Assembly: GCA_039024315.1 (NCBI GenBank)
Contig: JBCCQN010000043.1
Location: 1-44,074, forward strand
Direction of reading: 5' to 3'
Source of the DNA: JBCAWW01 sp039024315
Lineage (GTDB): Bacteria > Bacteroidota > Bacteroidia > J057
Length of the DNA: 44,074 nt
Part shown: piece by piece, positions 21,676-31,198 of the stretch
Layout of the letters: every line of letters starts with the position of its first letter
How positions within the stretch are numbered: position 1 is the first letter of the stretch
The notes under the pieces: model-generated
Seen by the model: the letters and a program-made list of their open reading frames with translations, nothing else
Told to the model about the DNA's origin: nothing
Databases searched by the model: none
Program-made: the position numbers and the translations under genes

Positions 21676-24411
21676 TTAGCTAAAAGCGCTCTTGATCAGC
21701 TCTTCTTGCTGGGCTACGTGTTGCTTGTGATAACCAGTGGCCGGACTCGGACTCGCCTCACGTGCGATCACTTTTAAGCCAGGGAAGTCTTCATAAAGCT
21801 CGCGCAAGATGAAGGTCCAAGGCCCCATATTACGAGGCTCCTCTTGCACCCAGACAAACTCAGCTTTTGGATATTTTGCTTTCAAAGCATCAAGGGCGAA
21901 GTGTGGCACTGGATACAATTGCTCCATACGTACTACAGCAACATTTTTGATTTTTTGCTCTTGCTGATGCTCAAATAGATCGTAGTAAATCTTACCAGAA
22001 CAAAGCAAAACCTTCTTGACTGACTTGGTGGTAACATTGGGATCGTCGATTACTTCTTGGAAGCGAGTGCCAGGCCCAAATGCTTCCATCTTGCTCACAC
22101 AAAGTGGGTAGCGGAGAAGCTTTTTAGGCGTGAATACCACCAATGGGATGCGGAAGTCGCGATGGAACTGACGTCTCACGGCATGGAAGATATTAGCCGG
22201 ATAAGTACAGTTGACGATCTGCATATTGTTTTCGGCACAGAGCTCAAGGTAGCGCTCAATGCGAGCCGAAGAGTGCTCTGGACCTTGGCCTTCGGAGCCG
22301 TGTGGTAGATACTGAATCAAACCACTCATCCGCTGCCATTTGGTCTCACCACTAGAAATGTATTGGTCCATCATGATCTGGGCACCATTGGCAAAGTCGC
22401 CAAACTGAGCCTCCCAAATCACCACATTGTTAGGGTTAGTGAAGGAATAACCGTATTCAAAGCCTAGTACTCCGTACTCAGAAAGGAGAGAGTTGTAGGC
22501 AATGTATTTTTCTTGATTTTCTTCATCGATGTGATTGAGCGGGATATAGTCTTGCTCTGCGTCAACGCTCACCAATATAGAGTGGCGGTGCGCAAAGGTA
22601 CCGCGACGCACATCCTGACCACTAAGGCGGACCGGACGGCCTTCTAGCAATAGCGTACCGTAGCTCATAAGCTCCCCTAATGCCCAGTCCAGACGATCTT
22701 CTTCGACCATGCGTAAACGATCATTGAAGATTTTGACGATCTTTTTGTGGGCTTTGAAGTCCGCTGGGATGGCGTGCGTTTTCTCGACGATATTTTTGAG
22801 GATACTGAGATCTACGCCTGTTTCCGGAGATTCTTTCTCAAAGTCGCTGGCCTCTACGCGGCGAATGCCTCCCCAAGTACCTTGGAGATAGGGAGCAAAC
22901 TCAAGTACTTCTCTTTGCTTGGCTTCTTCAAGTTCGGCTTGGAGCTCAGCTTTGAAAGCTTTTTCGATCTCCTTGGCCATTTGGGCCTGTACCTCCCCTT
23001 CTGCTAAGAGTTTCTCAAAGTAGATCATCTTAGGGTTGGGGTGCTTTTTGATGGTCTGGTAAAGCAATGGCTGCGTAAAGGCTGGCTCATCAGCTTCATT
23101 GTGCCCATGACGACGGTAGCAGAGCAAATCAATAAATACATCTTTATTGAAGCGCTGACGAAATTCCATCGCAAGCTCTACGGCATAAACCACTGCCTCG
23201 GCATCATCTCCATTGACGTGGAAGACTGGAGACTGGGTTACCTTGGCGATGTCGGTACAATACGTACTCGAACGAGCATCTATGTAGTTGGTCGTAAAGC
23301 CAACCTGATTATTGATGATAATGTGGATGGTACCACCCGTTTTGTAGCCGTCGATCAAAGACATCTGTATGACTTCGTAAACAATCCCTTGGGCTGCTAC
23401 AGCCGCGTCACCATGGATCAAGATGGGCGCTAGCTTGTTGTAATCGCCATCGTATTTACGATCGATTTTGGCGCGGGCGTGGCCCTGTACCACTGGATTG
23501 ACCGCCTCAAGGTGAGAGGGGTTGGGCATCAAGCTGAGGTGAACCTCATGCTCATTGTCGGTTTTGATATCTGCAGAAAAGCCAAGGTGGTATTTCACGT
23601 CGCCTTGGAAGACAGACTCTGCATGTTCTACTCCTTCAAATTCGGAGAAGATCTCGTCATACTCTTTATTGAGGGTATTGGCCAATACATTGAGACGGGC
23701 TCGGTGGGCCATACCGATGATAAACTCTTTGATCCCTAGATCAGCACCACGTTCGATGATGGCGTCCAAGGCAGGGATAACGGTTTCGGCGCCTTCGGCA
23801 GAGAAACGTTTTTGGCCTACGTACTTCATGCCGAGGAACTTCTCGAAGTTTACGGCTTGGTTGAGCTTGCCGAGGATGCGCTTTTTCTTTTCGATGGAGA
23901 ATTGCGCCTGATTTTTGACGCTTTCCATTTTGGAACGCAACCACTCTTTGATCTCGGTTTTGCTGACGTACATATATTCAGCCCCGATGGACTGACAGTA
24001 GGTCTGTTCCAGATGAGAGACGATGTCGCGCAACTTAGCTGGACCTACCCCTAACTGAGCACCCGCATGAAATACGGTATCCAAATCGGCCTCAGTCAAA
24101 CCAAAGGTATCTAAGGCAAGCTTAGGGAAATATTGGCGGCGTTCCCGAACAGGGTTGGTCTTGGTGAATAAATGTCCTCGGGTACGATAAGCATTGATCA
24201 TGTTGAGGACATTGATCTCTTTGGAGGAGGTTTGCTCACCCGCCTGACCGTTGAGACCAGACTCTCCGTATTGGGCGGTGGCAAAGTCAAAACCATCGAA
24301 GAAGCGTTTCCATTCTTCCGGAACAGATTCTGGATCGTTTTGAAAATCGAGGTAGAGCTTGTCTACGTACTCAGGACTTGTGTTGCTAAGAAAGGCTAAT
24401 CTCTCGGCCAT
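21676..24411 (-). CDS. sucA: 2-oxoglutarate dehydrogenase E1 component
   Basis: A 911-residue thiamine-diphosphate-dependent decarboxylase subunit of the 2-oxoglutarate dehydrogenase complex (TCA cycle, cytoplasm). The N-terminus FLSNTSPEYVDKLYLDFQND...VPEEWKRFFDGF is the E1o-specific segment that contacts the other subunits. Also present are GMAHRARLNVLANTLNK (about 243-259), HGDAAVAAQGIVYEVIQMS (thiamine-diphosphate region), NNQVGFTTN, CYRRHGHNEADEPAFTQP and, in the C-terminal part, YLPHGSEGQGPEHSSARIERYL. Length is within the family's usual 900-950. The E2 gene is not adjacent. It lies 153 bases upstream of the lyase gene on the same strand, with a doublet repeat between them. Confidence 0.97.
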   Translation of the reverse strand: MAERLAFLSNTSPEYVDKLYLDFQNDPESVPEEWKRFFDGFDFATAQYGESGLNGQAGEQTSSKEINVLNMINAYRTRGHLFTKTNPVRERRQYFPKLALDTFGLTEADLDTVFHAGAQLGVGPAKLRDIVSHLEQTYCQSIGAEYMYVSKTEIKEWLRSKMESVKNQAQFSIEKKKRILGKLNQAVNFEKFLGMKYVGQKRFSAEGAETVIPALDAIIERGADLGIKEFIIGMAHRARLNVLANTLNKEYDEIFSEFEGVEHAESVFQGDVKYHLGFSADIKTDNEHEVHLSLMPNPSHLEAVNPVVQGHARAKIDRKYDGDYNKLAPILIHGDAAVAAQGIVYEVIQMSLIDGYKTGGTIHIIINNQVGFTTNYIDARSSTYCTDIAKVTQSPVFHVNGDDAEAVVYAVELAMEFRQRFNKDVFIDLLCYRRHGHNEADEPAFTQPLLYQTIKKHPNPKMIYFEKLLAEGEVQAQMAKEIEKAFKAELQAELEEAKQREVLEFAPYLQGTWGGIRRVEASDFEKESPETGVDLSILKNIVEKTHAIPADFKAHKKIVKIFNDRLRMVEEDRLDWALGELMSYGTLLLEGRPVRLSGQDVRRGTFAHRHSILVSVDAEQDYIPLNHIDEENQEKYIAYNSLLSEYGVLGFEYGYSFTNPNNVVIWEAQFGDFANGAQIMMDQYISSGETKWQRMSGLIQYLPHGSEGQGPEHSSARIERYLELCAENNMQIVNCTYPANIFHAVRRQFHRDFRIPLVVFTPKKLLRYPLCVSKMEAFGPGTRFQEVIDDPNVTTKSVKKVLLCSGKIYYDLFEHQQEQKIKNVAVVRMEQLYPVPHFALDALKAKYPKAEFVWVQEEPRNMGPWTFILRELYEDFPGLKVIAREASPSPATGYHKQHVAQQEELIKSAFS

Positions 24412-24648
24412 GTGAAATACTAATTTTTGCCAAAAAAGAGTTGAAAACGAGGGTACACATATAAAAGTGTGGGCATTCCTGTAAAACTAGGAAAAACCCA
24501 ACGTATTAGGAACGTAAAAGTATCAAATAAGTGAAGATTCGTAAGGAATTTTAGCATTTACTTATTGATGTACTCGGGCTTGGGCCGTCTTGAGCTAATT
24601 TTACCCCTAATTTGAGTGATAAGACTGTATCAATTCTGAGGCCAAACT

Positions 24649-24891
24649 ATGCCAAATAGAAAGCAATCTTTTCATTTTGAGAGGTATACGAAAATAGGCC
24701 CTTTGGGATGTGTGATTTTAGGTGTATTGATACTTCTTTATGTAATTTGTGGCGATCAAAAAAATAGCTCGTACTTAAACGAAAATGATGCCTTCACAAT
24801 TCGGGGGAGAATCGTTCTGCGAAGCAGCAAAAAAAGAAAATATCGAATGCCGAATACCGAATGTCGAAGTTTGGCAGAGCATAGAAATTAG
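24649..24891 (+). CDS. Doubtful small membrane protein
   Basis: An 80-codon frame from ATG. Residues about 17-36 (IGPLGCVILGVLILLYVICG) would form one membrane helix, which favours a real peptide. The last third, however, is encoded by a dispersed mini-hairpin repeat and a heptamer tandem, so if real, its C-terminus has been overwritten by repeats. No family recognised. It ends 3 bases before the epimerase start. Confidence 0.25.
   Translation: MPNRKQSFHFERYTKIGPLGCVILGVLILLYVICGDQKNSSYLNENDAFTIRGRIVLRSSKKRKYRMPNTECRSLAEHRN
24813..24827 (+). repeat. Dispersed mini-hairpin repeat copy (CTGC-GAA-GCAG)
   Basis: CGTTCTGCGAAGCAG, the compensatory T/A version of the stem, with a GAA loop. Confidence 0.7.
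24844..24871 (+). repeat. Degenerate heptamer tandem CGAATGY
   Basis: CGAATGC, CGAATAC, CGAATGT, CGAAGTT: four adjacent heptamers. A related CGAAT-rich sequence forms the terminator stem at 20042. Confidence 0.55.
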
Positions 24892-24894
24892 CAT

Positions 24895-25296
24895 ATGAAA
24901 GTAGAACACATAGGCATAGCCGTAAATAATCTTGCTGATGCGGACGCGCTCTTTAGCCGTTTGTTAGGAAAAACGCCTTATAAACATGAGGGTGTGGAGA
25001 GTGAAGGGGTAAATACGAGCTTTTATCAGATGGGAGAGGCAAAGGTGGAATTGTTAGAAGCAACCAAAGAGGACTCGCCTATCGCCCGTTTTATTGCCAA
25101 GCGTGGGGAAGGAATTCATCACCTAGCCTTTGAAGTAGAGGATATTGAGGCAGAAATGGAGCGTTTGAAAGGCGAAGGCATACGTCTTTTGAATGAAACA
25201 CCTAAGGCAGGAGCGGACAATAAGCTCGTTTGTTTTTTGCACCCTAAGGACACTAGTGGCGTTTTAGTGGAACTTTGTCAATCCATCAAGGCGTAA
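24895..25296 (+). CDS. mce: Methylmalonyl-CoA epimerase
   Basis: A 133-residue vicinal-oxygen-chelate protein with the family start KVEHIGIAVNNLADADALF, metal ligand candidates His5, His76 (GEGIHHLAFEVEDI) and Glu126 (GVLVELCQ), and the segment FIAKRGEGIHH. It interconverts the (S)- and (R)-epimers of methylmalonyl-CoA in propionate, odd-chain fatty acid and branched amino acid metabolism, in the cytoplasm. Length matches the family. It is followed after 81 bases by the SLBB export gene. The methylmalonyl-CoA mutase genes, its usual partners, are not in the window. The promoter is not obvious; repeats lie directly upstream. Confidence 0.95.
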   Translation: MKVEHIGIAVNNLADADALFSRLLGKTPYKHEGVESEGVNTSFYQMGEAKVELLEATKEDSPIARFIAKRGEGIHHLAFEVEDIEAEMERLKGEGIRLLNETPKAGADNKLVCFLHPKDTSGVLVELCQSIKA

Positions 25297-25348
25297 GATT
25301 TTTTGCTAATACGTAATGATTCCTTAATGGCAATCATCCAGCATTTCG

Positions 25349-25356
25349 TAGATTTG
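25349..25356 (+). promoter_or_regulatory. Possible -7 element TAGATTTG
   Basis: It matches the Bacteroidota TAnnTTTG element 21 bases before the chosen start of the SLBB protein gene. No good TTTG is present at the -33 position, so this is weak. Confidence 0.3.
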
Positions 25357-25377
25357 CATCCATCCAACCTAAAACCC

Positions 25378-28083
25378 ATGCATAACTTCTGTTTCGTCGT
25401 TTTGCTCAGTGGGCTTTTGTGGGCTATGCCTTTCGCTGCCTACGGTCAATCTCCTGACTTAGTGCGAAAGATTCCCCCCGAGGTCCTTGAACAAATCTCT
25501 CCCGATCAACAAAAAGCAATACAGAGTAGAGCTGAAGAACTCATCCTTGATGGAAAAAGTGAAGAGGAAATTGCTAAACAATTGCAGCAAGAGGGCTTGA
25601 TCCCCGAAGCGATTAAGGGAGAAACTACCCCCGAGCGCGAGTCGAGTATTGCCCCCGATAATACTCCCATCGACCCTGCTATATTGCCTCCTCAGTCGGT
25701 AGATGCGCCTGCGGCGGAACGCGAAGAGGAACCTGCGGTGATCCTGCCGGTCCAAGAAAATAGTGCCCCTCGAGGTAACCAAATCTTTGGTCATCACATC
25801 TTTGATAATGCGGTCCAGTTTAACAAAGCCATCAGTAGTGCCCCTCGCTTTGACTATGTCATTGCACCGGGAGATGTCTTTGCTATCAATGTCTGGGGCT
25901 GTAGTGAATTTAGTACGACCCTAACTGTTGGACCGGATGGATCAGTGAGGGCAGAATATCTGGGCAAGGTTGTGTTGGAGGGTCTGACTTATGGGAGAGC
26001 GCGCGAAATCCTCATTGCTCGCTATCGCAATATTGTTTCCAAATGCTCAGAACTAGAAGTGTTTATCGGTAGCAGTCAACGGACGATTAATGTCAATATA
26101 TTTGGTGAAGTCAAGCAAGCCGGCTCTTACAAGATCAATGCTGCTACGCCTGCTTTCAACGCTTTATTTGAAGCGGGTGGAGTGACGCCGATTGGTTCGG
26201 TGCGCAAGATTGAGATCCGCCGTAATGGTGAGGTGGCTAAGGTCATAGACCTCTACGATATTTTGATTGATGGCGAATTAGACCCCGTTTATTTGCAAGA
26301 CAATGATGTGCTCTTTGTCGGCATTCAGGAAAAGATCGTCGCGATCAATGGTCCCGTAAAGAGACCGATGAAATATGAACTGTTGGCAGGAGAGAATCTA
26401 GCAGAGTTGATTGATTATGCTGGGGGGCTCAATCCACAAGCCCTGCGCTCTAGTGCGCGCATGATCCGTCCGGATGAGGAACGTCCAATACAGATTGATT
26501 TTGTGCTCAGTACCTATCTGAAAGATGACGGTGCTGTGTATCCACTTGAAGGAGGGGACCTGATCCAGATACGCCCCAAGAAGACAGATACCGAAAATAC
26601 CGTAGGGGTCATTGGACCAGTGGCATTCCCTGACGATTATCAGTTGAAGAAGGGGGATCGTGTGAGCGAATTGATCCAGCAGGCCGGAGGGCTGGAAGAA
26701 GAAGCCTTCTTACCCAGAGCCTATGTCATCAGAACTGATCCTACTACTGCTTATTTGAGCTATATACCGATTAGCTTAGTTGATCTTGACAATCCTCAAA
26801 ACAATATTGTACTGCAGTACAACGATAGGCTGCAAGTATTTTCTGAAAAGAATTTTCAAGAAACCCGAGAAATAGAAATCTCCGGTCAAGTCAATAATCC
26901 CGGCAGCGTTCGTTTGAGTCGCGAAATGACTTTTAAAGACCTTCTCTACCAAGCAGGAGGCTTAATTGAAGGGGTTTACATTCAAGAAGTTGAACTCTAT
27001 CGCCAATTCAATCCCTTGGAACGCGGCATTAATAATCTAGGTTCTGGTGAGGATGAGATCATTCGCTTGGGAATCCCTCGCGATTGGCAATCAAGCATTC
27101 GGGCCGATAGTCTCAAGATGTGGGAGTTTCGCAAGGTAGTCATTCGCTCGGAGGATGAATTTATCCGTAAGGGCGAAATTACCGTTAACGGCTTGGTTAC
27201 TCGTCCGGGCAAGTATGAAGTATTACCCAATATGAGTTTGCGGGACTTACTCTATCAGGTTGGTGGATTTAAAATTGAAGCAGACTACGGCAATATCGAG
27301 CTTTCAAGGGTAGTAGAAACCATGGGCGATAACAATGAGATTATACCCGTGCCGATTGTGATCCAACGGATCTCTACTACGCAGGATTGGCGATATGACG
27401 CAAGCCTAGATGAGATCAAAGTCAATGCTTTTGACCAGATTTTTGTGCGTCCCAATCCAGACTTCCTCCTCCAAGAAAATGTGACTATCAGTGGTGAGGT
27501 CAGGGTGGCCGGTGTCTATAATAAAATCTCCAAAAACGAACGTCTGAGTTCCCTCGTATCTAGATCGGGCGGCATCACTGAGCTGGCTTATCTCAAAGGG
27601 GCCGTATTGCAGCGAAAAGGAGTAGGTACCATATCGATCCAGCTAGAACAAGCCCTGCGGAATCCAGGTTCGAAATGGGATATTGCCATCCAAGATGGGG
27701 ATCAACTCCAGATCCCTCCCAGACTAGATGTGGTAACCATCAATGGCAATGTACTTGAATCTGGGGTGAAAGTAGTTTACGAATCTGGCATCAAAAGCCT
27801 GAGGTATTATGTGCGGCAAGCCGGAGGCTTTGATCGCAAAACCGATAAAAAACAGGTGCAAGTCCAATATGTAAATGGGCGTGTCCGGAGCGCTCGCCGT
27901 TTTTTGTGGGTCTCTTTCTATCCAAAAGTGGAGCAAGGAAGTGAGATAAACGTTCCGGAGAAGCCGGAAAAGGAGAAAAGGGAAAAGGATGAAGATCGTG
28001 AACCGATTGATTTGAATCAGCTCTTTTCTGGCATCACTACGGCTTTGACTTTGGTCTTACTTGTCGATCGAACTCTCCAATAA
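25378..28083 (+). CDS. SLBB-domain polysaccharide export protein (Wza-like)
   Basis: A 901-residue protein from the ATG at 25378, with signal peptide MHNFCFVVLLSGLLWAMPFAAYGQ. A TTG 75 bases upstream is in frame but does not give a signal at the N-terminus. After a charged, proline-rich linker comes the Poly_export domain (FDYVIAPGDVFAINVWG, about residues 157-173). It is followed by a long series of SLBB-type repeats, recognisable as 'G.V..PG.Y......L..L...AGG' (for example VNIFGEVKQAGSYKI, ISGQVNNPGSVRL, VNGLVTRPGKYEVLPNMSLRDLLYQVGG, ISGEVRVAGVYNK). A hydrophobic stretch ends the protein. It should form an outer-membrane or periplasm-spanning channel for capsule or exopolysaccharide. At 901 residues, with about six SLBB units, it is much longer than Wza. 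The Wzz-like gene follows 4 bases after the stop. Confidence 0.9.
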   Translation: MHNFCFVVLLSGLLWAMPFAAYGQSPDLVRKIPPEVLEQISPDQQKAIQSRAEELILDGKSEEEIAKQLQQEGLIPEAIKGETTPERESSIAPDNTPIDPAILPPQSVDAPAAEREEEPAVILPVQENSAPRGNQIFGHHIFDNAVQFNKAISSAPRFDYVIAPGDVFAINVWGCSEFSTTLTVGPDGSVRAEYLGKVVLEGLTYGRAREILIARYRNIVSKCSELEVFIGSSQRTINVNIFGEVKQAGSYKINAATPAFNALFEAGGVTPIGSVRKIEIRRNGEVAKVIDLYDILIDGELDPVYLQDNDVLFVGIQEKIVAINGPVKRPMKYELLAGENLAELIDYAGGLNPQALRSSARMIRPDEERPIQIDFVLSTYLKDDGAVYPLEGGDLIQIRPKKTDTENTVGVIGPVAFPDDYQLKKGDRVSELIQQAGGLEEEAFLPRAYVIRTDPTTAYLSYIPISLVDLDNPQNNIVLQYNDRLQVFSEKNFQETREIEISGQVNNPGSVRLSREMTFKDLLYQAGGLIEGVYIQEVELYRQFNPLERGINNLGSGEDEIIRLGIPRDWQSSIRADSLKMWEFRKVVIRSEDEFIRKGEITVNGLVTRPGKYEVLPNMSLRDLLYQVGGFKIEADYGNIELSRVVETMGDNNEIIPVPIVIQRISTTQDWRYDASLDEIKVNAFDQIFVRPNPDFLLQENVTISGEVRVAGVYNKISKNERLSSLVSRSGGITELAYLKGAVLQRKGVGTISIQLEQALRNPGSKWDIAIQDGDQLQIPPRLDVVTINGNVLESGVKVVYESGIKSLRYYVRQAGGFDRKTDKKQVQVQYVNGRVRSARRFLWVSFYPKVEQGSEINVPEKPEKEKREKDEDREPIDLNQLFSGITTALTLVLLVDRTLQ

Positions 28084-28087
28084 TTCG

Positions 28088-29209
28088 ATGGCCATGGAAA
28101 ATCCTTTATTTGAACGCCTCAAAGAATATCGTGCCGTCATAGGACGGCGTAAATGGTGGTTCTTGATATTAGGTCTTTTTCTCGCCATAGTCTTGGGCTA
28201 TCGTGAGTACACTACACCGACCGAGTTTATTGCCGCCGCCAAATTTCATCCAGAATCAGATGGGGCCAGTGCCATCAATCTCGAAAATCCGGTTTCCCTA
28301 TTGTTGGGGGGAGGCATGGTGCCCGAAGAATCCCAAAATATGATTGGGATTTTGAAAAGCCGCCGGATCGCTGAAGCGGTGGTGCAGGATACGATCGTAG
28401 CTCATAGAGATACCTTTTTTGTCTTCGATGCCCAGAAACCCTATGGCATTTATTTGGGTGATGGCGGACGAGATACTGTCTGGCTGCAAGAAGAAGAACG
28501 ATTTTTGTTGGCGGATAAAGCGCTGGAAGTGTTTTACGGTGAGCCTTCTTGGTTGCAACGTACCATCGCTTCTTTCTCTGATCCAGAGCCAGAGCCGAGT
28601 TTGACCAGAAAAGTGTACTTGAGTGGCAAATTACTCGGCAAAAGGATGAGTGCTTTTGTAGGTGAAGAGGGCTTTATTGACTTTAGTGTCACCGTACCTG
28701 ATCCTATTTACGCCAAAATATTGGCCGACAAATATATCATTGCGCTGCGGACTTACTATCGAAATCAAAAGACAGAAAAAGCCAAACGCAACCTAGATTT
28801 CTTTACTCTCAGGGCCGATTCGGTCAAAGTCGAACTCGATAAGGTCAATCGTCGCATCGCTAGTCATTTGGACAAATCACGCTATCGGATCATGGCGAGG
28901 GAAGAGATATTACCTCGTGAACTAGAGGCCACTTCTTCGATTTTGCAACAGATGTATATCAACTTGATGCTCAGCCGAGAATCGGCAGTATCGCAATTAT
29001 TGGAGACGACTCCTATATTGCAGGTGTTGGACTATCCGCGTGGCCCATTCAACGCCAAAAAGGGCTCCTTGATCAGGGGGATTGTGTTGGGCTTTGGCAT
29101 CGCCTTTTTTGTACTATTTTTGTGGTTTACTCGCAAGCTTTACTGGGCTGATCTCAAGAGATTGATAAATAATTCGCTTTCCTCTCCCCCGCCGGATTCC
29201 GCTTATTGA
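28088..29209 (+). CDS. Wzz-like polysaccharide chain-length/co-polymerase protein
   Basis: A 373-residue inner-membrane protein from ATG 28088. A TTG at 28061 would overlap the preceding gene. There is one membrane helix near the N-terminus (KWWFLILGLFLAIVLGYREY, about 22-41) and one near the C-terminus (LIRGIVLGFGIAFFVLFLWF, about 326-345), with a large periplasmic part between. That part includes the helical segment KAKRNLDFFTLRADSVKVEL (about 231-250) typical of polysaccharide co-polymerases. The PRGPFNAKKGS before the last helix corresponds to the conserved 'P..P..P' motif. No cytoplasmic tyrosine-kinase domain is attached, so it is the Wzz type rather than Wzc. With the SLBB protein it forms an export pair; the sugar-assembly genes must lie elsewhere. 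Confidence 0.85.
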   Translation: MAMENPLFERLKEYRAVIGRRKWWFLILGLFLAIVLGYREYTTPTEFIAAAKFHPESDGASAINLENPVSLLLGGGMVPEESQNMIGILKSRRIAEAVVQDTIVAHRDTFFVFDAQKPYGIYLGDGGRDTVWLQEEERFLLADKALEVFYGEPSWLQRTIASFSDPEPEPSLTRKVYLSGKLLGKRMSAFVGEEGFIDFSVTVPDPIYAKILADKYIIALRTYYRNQKTEKAKRNLDFFTLRADSVKVELDKVNRRIASHLDKSRYRIMAREEILPRELEATSSILQQMYINLMLSRESAVSQLLETTPILQVLDYPRGPFNAKKGSLIRGIVLGFGIAFFVLFLWFTRKLYWADLKRLINNSLSSPPPDSAY

Positions 29210-29224
29210 CAAATCGGATTTTGT

Positions 29225-30313
29225 ATGAAAACTACTATGGCCTTGCTCTTTGGTGGCAAGTCTCCTGAACACGAAATTTCTTTGCGTTCCGCTCGTAATA
29301 TTTTTGCGGCCATCCCCCGAGACAAATATGAGATTGTATTGATCGGCATTGATCCTAACGGCCGATGGTTTGCTTTGGAGCATAGCGATTTGGAGACCGA
29401 TGACCTAGATATTGCCGCTATGGGCCGTCCTCTTTGTTTGGTACCCGGCCTCGCCGAACGCCAAATTCGTCTGCTGGATAGCGCCGAAACATTTCCTCAA
29501 ATAGAGGTGGTTTTTCCCATTACGCATGGCCCTTATGGTGAAGACGGCAGCCTGCAAGGCTTGTTGCGCCATCTCAATCTCCCTTTTGTCGGTCCGGGTG
29601 TATTGGGCTCAGCGGCAGCTATGGACAAGGATGTGACCAAGCGTCTGCTGAGTCAGGCTGATTTGCTGGTGGCTGAAGGTTTTTGCTTTCATTATTACGA
29701 AAAAGATGCCATTGATTATTTTGCCGTGATCAACCAGCTCGGGCTACCCGTATTTATCAAGCCCGCCAATATGGGCTCCTCGGTGGGAGTAAGCAAAGCC
29801 AACAATAAAGCGGAATTTGACGCTGCTATCGCTGAAGCCTTCCGCTTTGACCACAAAGTGATTGTCGAACAAGCCCTCATCGGTCGTGAGGTCGAATGCG
29901 CCGTCATGGGCAATGGAGAAGTGGGAACTACCAGCGTAGGAGAAGTGGTCGTTAATAGCGCGGAGCTATATGATTTTGACACCAAATACGAAGACCCTAA
30001 TGCCGCAGACATCGTCATCCCAGCTCAAGATATCGACAACCAAATGCTGGCCAAGCTCGTGCTCGTCGCCAAAAATGCGTATCGAGCTGTGGGTTGCGAA
30101 GGAATGACTCGTGTGGATATGTTTCTCTGTGAAGATGGCGCTGTCTATGTAAATGAACTCAATACACTGCCGGGCTTTACAAGCATCAGCATGTATCCCA
30201 AACTTTGGGCTGAGGCAGGTCTCGACTATGCTGATTTGATCGACAATCTTCTACAGCTCGCCCTCGAACGAGGCCGGAGAGACGCCGCGCTCCAAAGCGC
30301 CAGGTTGTCTTGA
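29225..30313 (+). CDS. ddl: D-alanine--D-alanine ligase
   Basis: A 362-residue ATP-grasp ligase making D-Ala-D-Ala for peptidoglycan in the cytoplasm. Motifs: LLFGGKSPEHEISLRSARN (about 7-25), FPITHGPYGEDGSLQGLLR (about 97-115), LPVFIKPANMGSSVGVSKA (ATP-binding loop, about 173-191), VDMFLCEDGAVYVNELNTLPGFTSISMYPKLW (Mg-binding Glu and Asn, about 296-327). Length fits the long bacterial type (about 350). It starts 15 bases after the Wzz-like gene, so it is probably at the end of the same transcript, an unrelated function carried along with the polysaccharide pair. Confidence 0.96.
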   Translation: MKTTMALLFGGKSPEHEISLRSARNIFAAIPRDKYEIVLIGIDPNGRWFALEHSDLETDDLDIAAMGRPLCLVPGLAERQIRLLDSAETFPQIEVVFPITHGPYGEDGSLQGLLRHLNLPFVGPGVLGSAAAMDKDVTKRLLSQADLLVAEGFCFHYYEKDAIDYFAVINQLGLPVFIKPANMGSSVGVSKANNKAEFDAAIAEAFRFDHKVIVEQALIGREVECAVMGNGEVGTTSVGEVVVNSAELYDFDTKYEDPNAADIVIPAQDIDNQMLAKLVLVAKNAYRAVGCEGMTRVDMFLCEDGAVYVNELNTLPGFTSISMYPKLWAEAGLDYADLIDNLLQLALERGRRDAALQSARLS

Positions 30314-30316
30314 GTA

Positions 30317-30348
30317 GCGACGTAAAATTTAGGTCGCCGCAATTTTAC
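30317..30348. repeat. GCGACG-type palindromic module
   Basis: GCGAC (30317-30321) and GTCGC (30333-30337) frame GTAAAATTT, and GTAAAATT (30322-30329) also pairs with AATTTTAC (30341-30348). It is related to the perfect palindrome at 37609-37628. It lies directly after the ddl stop and may end that transcript. Confidence 0.45.
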
Positions 30349-30383
30349 AAATGGACCAATCATATCCTAGGGAGCCGAATGAG

Positions 30384-30398
30384 CGTTCCGCGCAGCCG
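30384..30398 (+). repeat. Variant mini-hairpin repeat copy
   Basis: CGTTCCGCGCAGCCG: the outer base pair is disturbed relative to the consensus. Confidence 0.55.
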
Positions 30399-30486
30399 TG
30401 TCTAAAACCCTAAGCAATCATTAATACCTTAGAGGATTAATCATTAGTTCACATTGCTTGCTTAACTTGCTGATAAGCTGCAAGCT

Positions 30487-31059
30487 ATGGTTATCCACTA
30501 TACAGAGTATACCGATCTTGAATTACTAGTCTTGCTAAAATCAGGAGACTGGGATGCTTTTCATTGTATATATGAAAAATATTGGGAGAAGCTTTTCTTG
30601 GCCAGCTATCGAGTACTACAGGATGAGGACAGCAGCAAAGACGTAGTACAAGACCTATTTTTGACGATTTGGGAGCGGAGAGCAGTATTGGATATCGCTA
30701 CGCTGGAAGCCTATCTGTATCGAAGTGTTAAGTATCAAGTAGCCAAAAAACTACAAGCTGCTCCGATGCGACACATCCACATTGAAGCATTCAAGGAAAT
30801 ATTGGCAGATAACCTCACCGAAGACCAAATCATCGAAAAGGATTTACAACACAGTATTCTCGATACCTTGTCCCATCTCCCCGAGAGATGCCGAGCCGTT
30901 TTTTATATGAGTCGGTTTGAACAGAAGTCCAATAAGGAGATTGCTGAGCAGCTCAATATTTCAGTTAGTACGGTTGAAAATCAGATCAACAAAGCACTTA
31001 AATTTTTGCGTACCCACGCGCACTACCTTTTCTTCTTGGTCCTTTACTTTTATGAGTAA
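30487..31059 (+). CDS. FecI-type ECF sigma factor
   Basis: A 190-residue ECF sigma factor of the Bacteroidota FecI/RpoE-like group. Region 2 is at about residues 22-90 (YEKYWEKLFLASYRVL, DSSKDVVQDLFLTIWERR). Region 4 is at about 125-178 (LSHLPERCRAVFYMSRFEQ, then the helix-turn-helix KEIAEQLNISVSTVENQINKALKFLR). It precedes a FecR anti-sigma gene and an STN-containing SusC, so it should be released when the SusC receptor binds its ligand and then transcribe the receptor genes. The start ATG follows GCTGCAAGCT. The unusually hydrophobic C-terminus (HYLFFLVLYFYE) is common in this group. Confidence 0.93.
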   Translation: MVIHYTEYTDLELLVLLKSGDWDAFHCIYEKYWEKLFLASYRVLQDEDSSKDVVQDLFLTIWERRAVLDIATLEAYLYRSVKYQVAKKLQAAPMRHIHIEAFKEILADNLTEDQIIEKDLQHSILDTLSHLPERCRAVFYMSRFEQKSNKEIAEQLNISVSTVENQINKALKFLRTHAHYLFFLVLYFYE

Positions 31060-31198
31060 AAGATAGGTGTTTCATACTTTTTGCCCCATCTATCCCTGCT
31101 GGGTCCTAGCTCAATGTTATCAAATCGTTATCGCAGTATTTTTTTTCGATAAGGTGTAGGTGCTAGCGGGCCTTTTATGCACTGTATAAAAAAGGGCA

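Larger units (their letters stand above)
24412..24894. other. Intergenic region with repeats and a doubtful small ORF
   Basis: This divergent region between sucA and the epimerase gene should hold both promoters, but I see no clear TTTG/TAnnTTTG pair. It contains an 80-codon frame (24649-24891), a mini-hairpin repeat (24813-24827) and a heptamer tandem (24844-24871). Confidence 0.5.

Noticed and set aside
25303..25377. Upstream TTG start of the SLBB protein
   Set aside because: The 25 added residues precede a complete signal peptide beginning at ATG 25378, and a TAGATTTG element lies inside the stretch.
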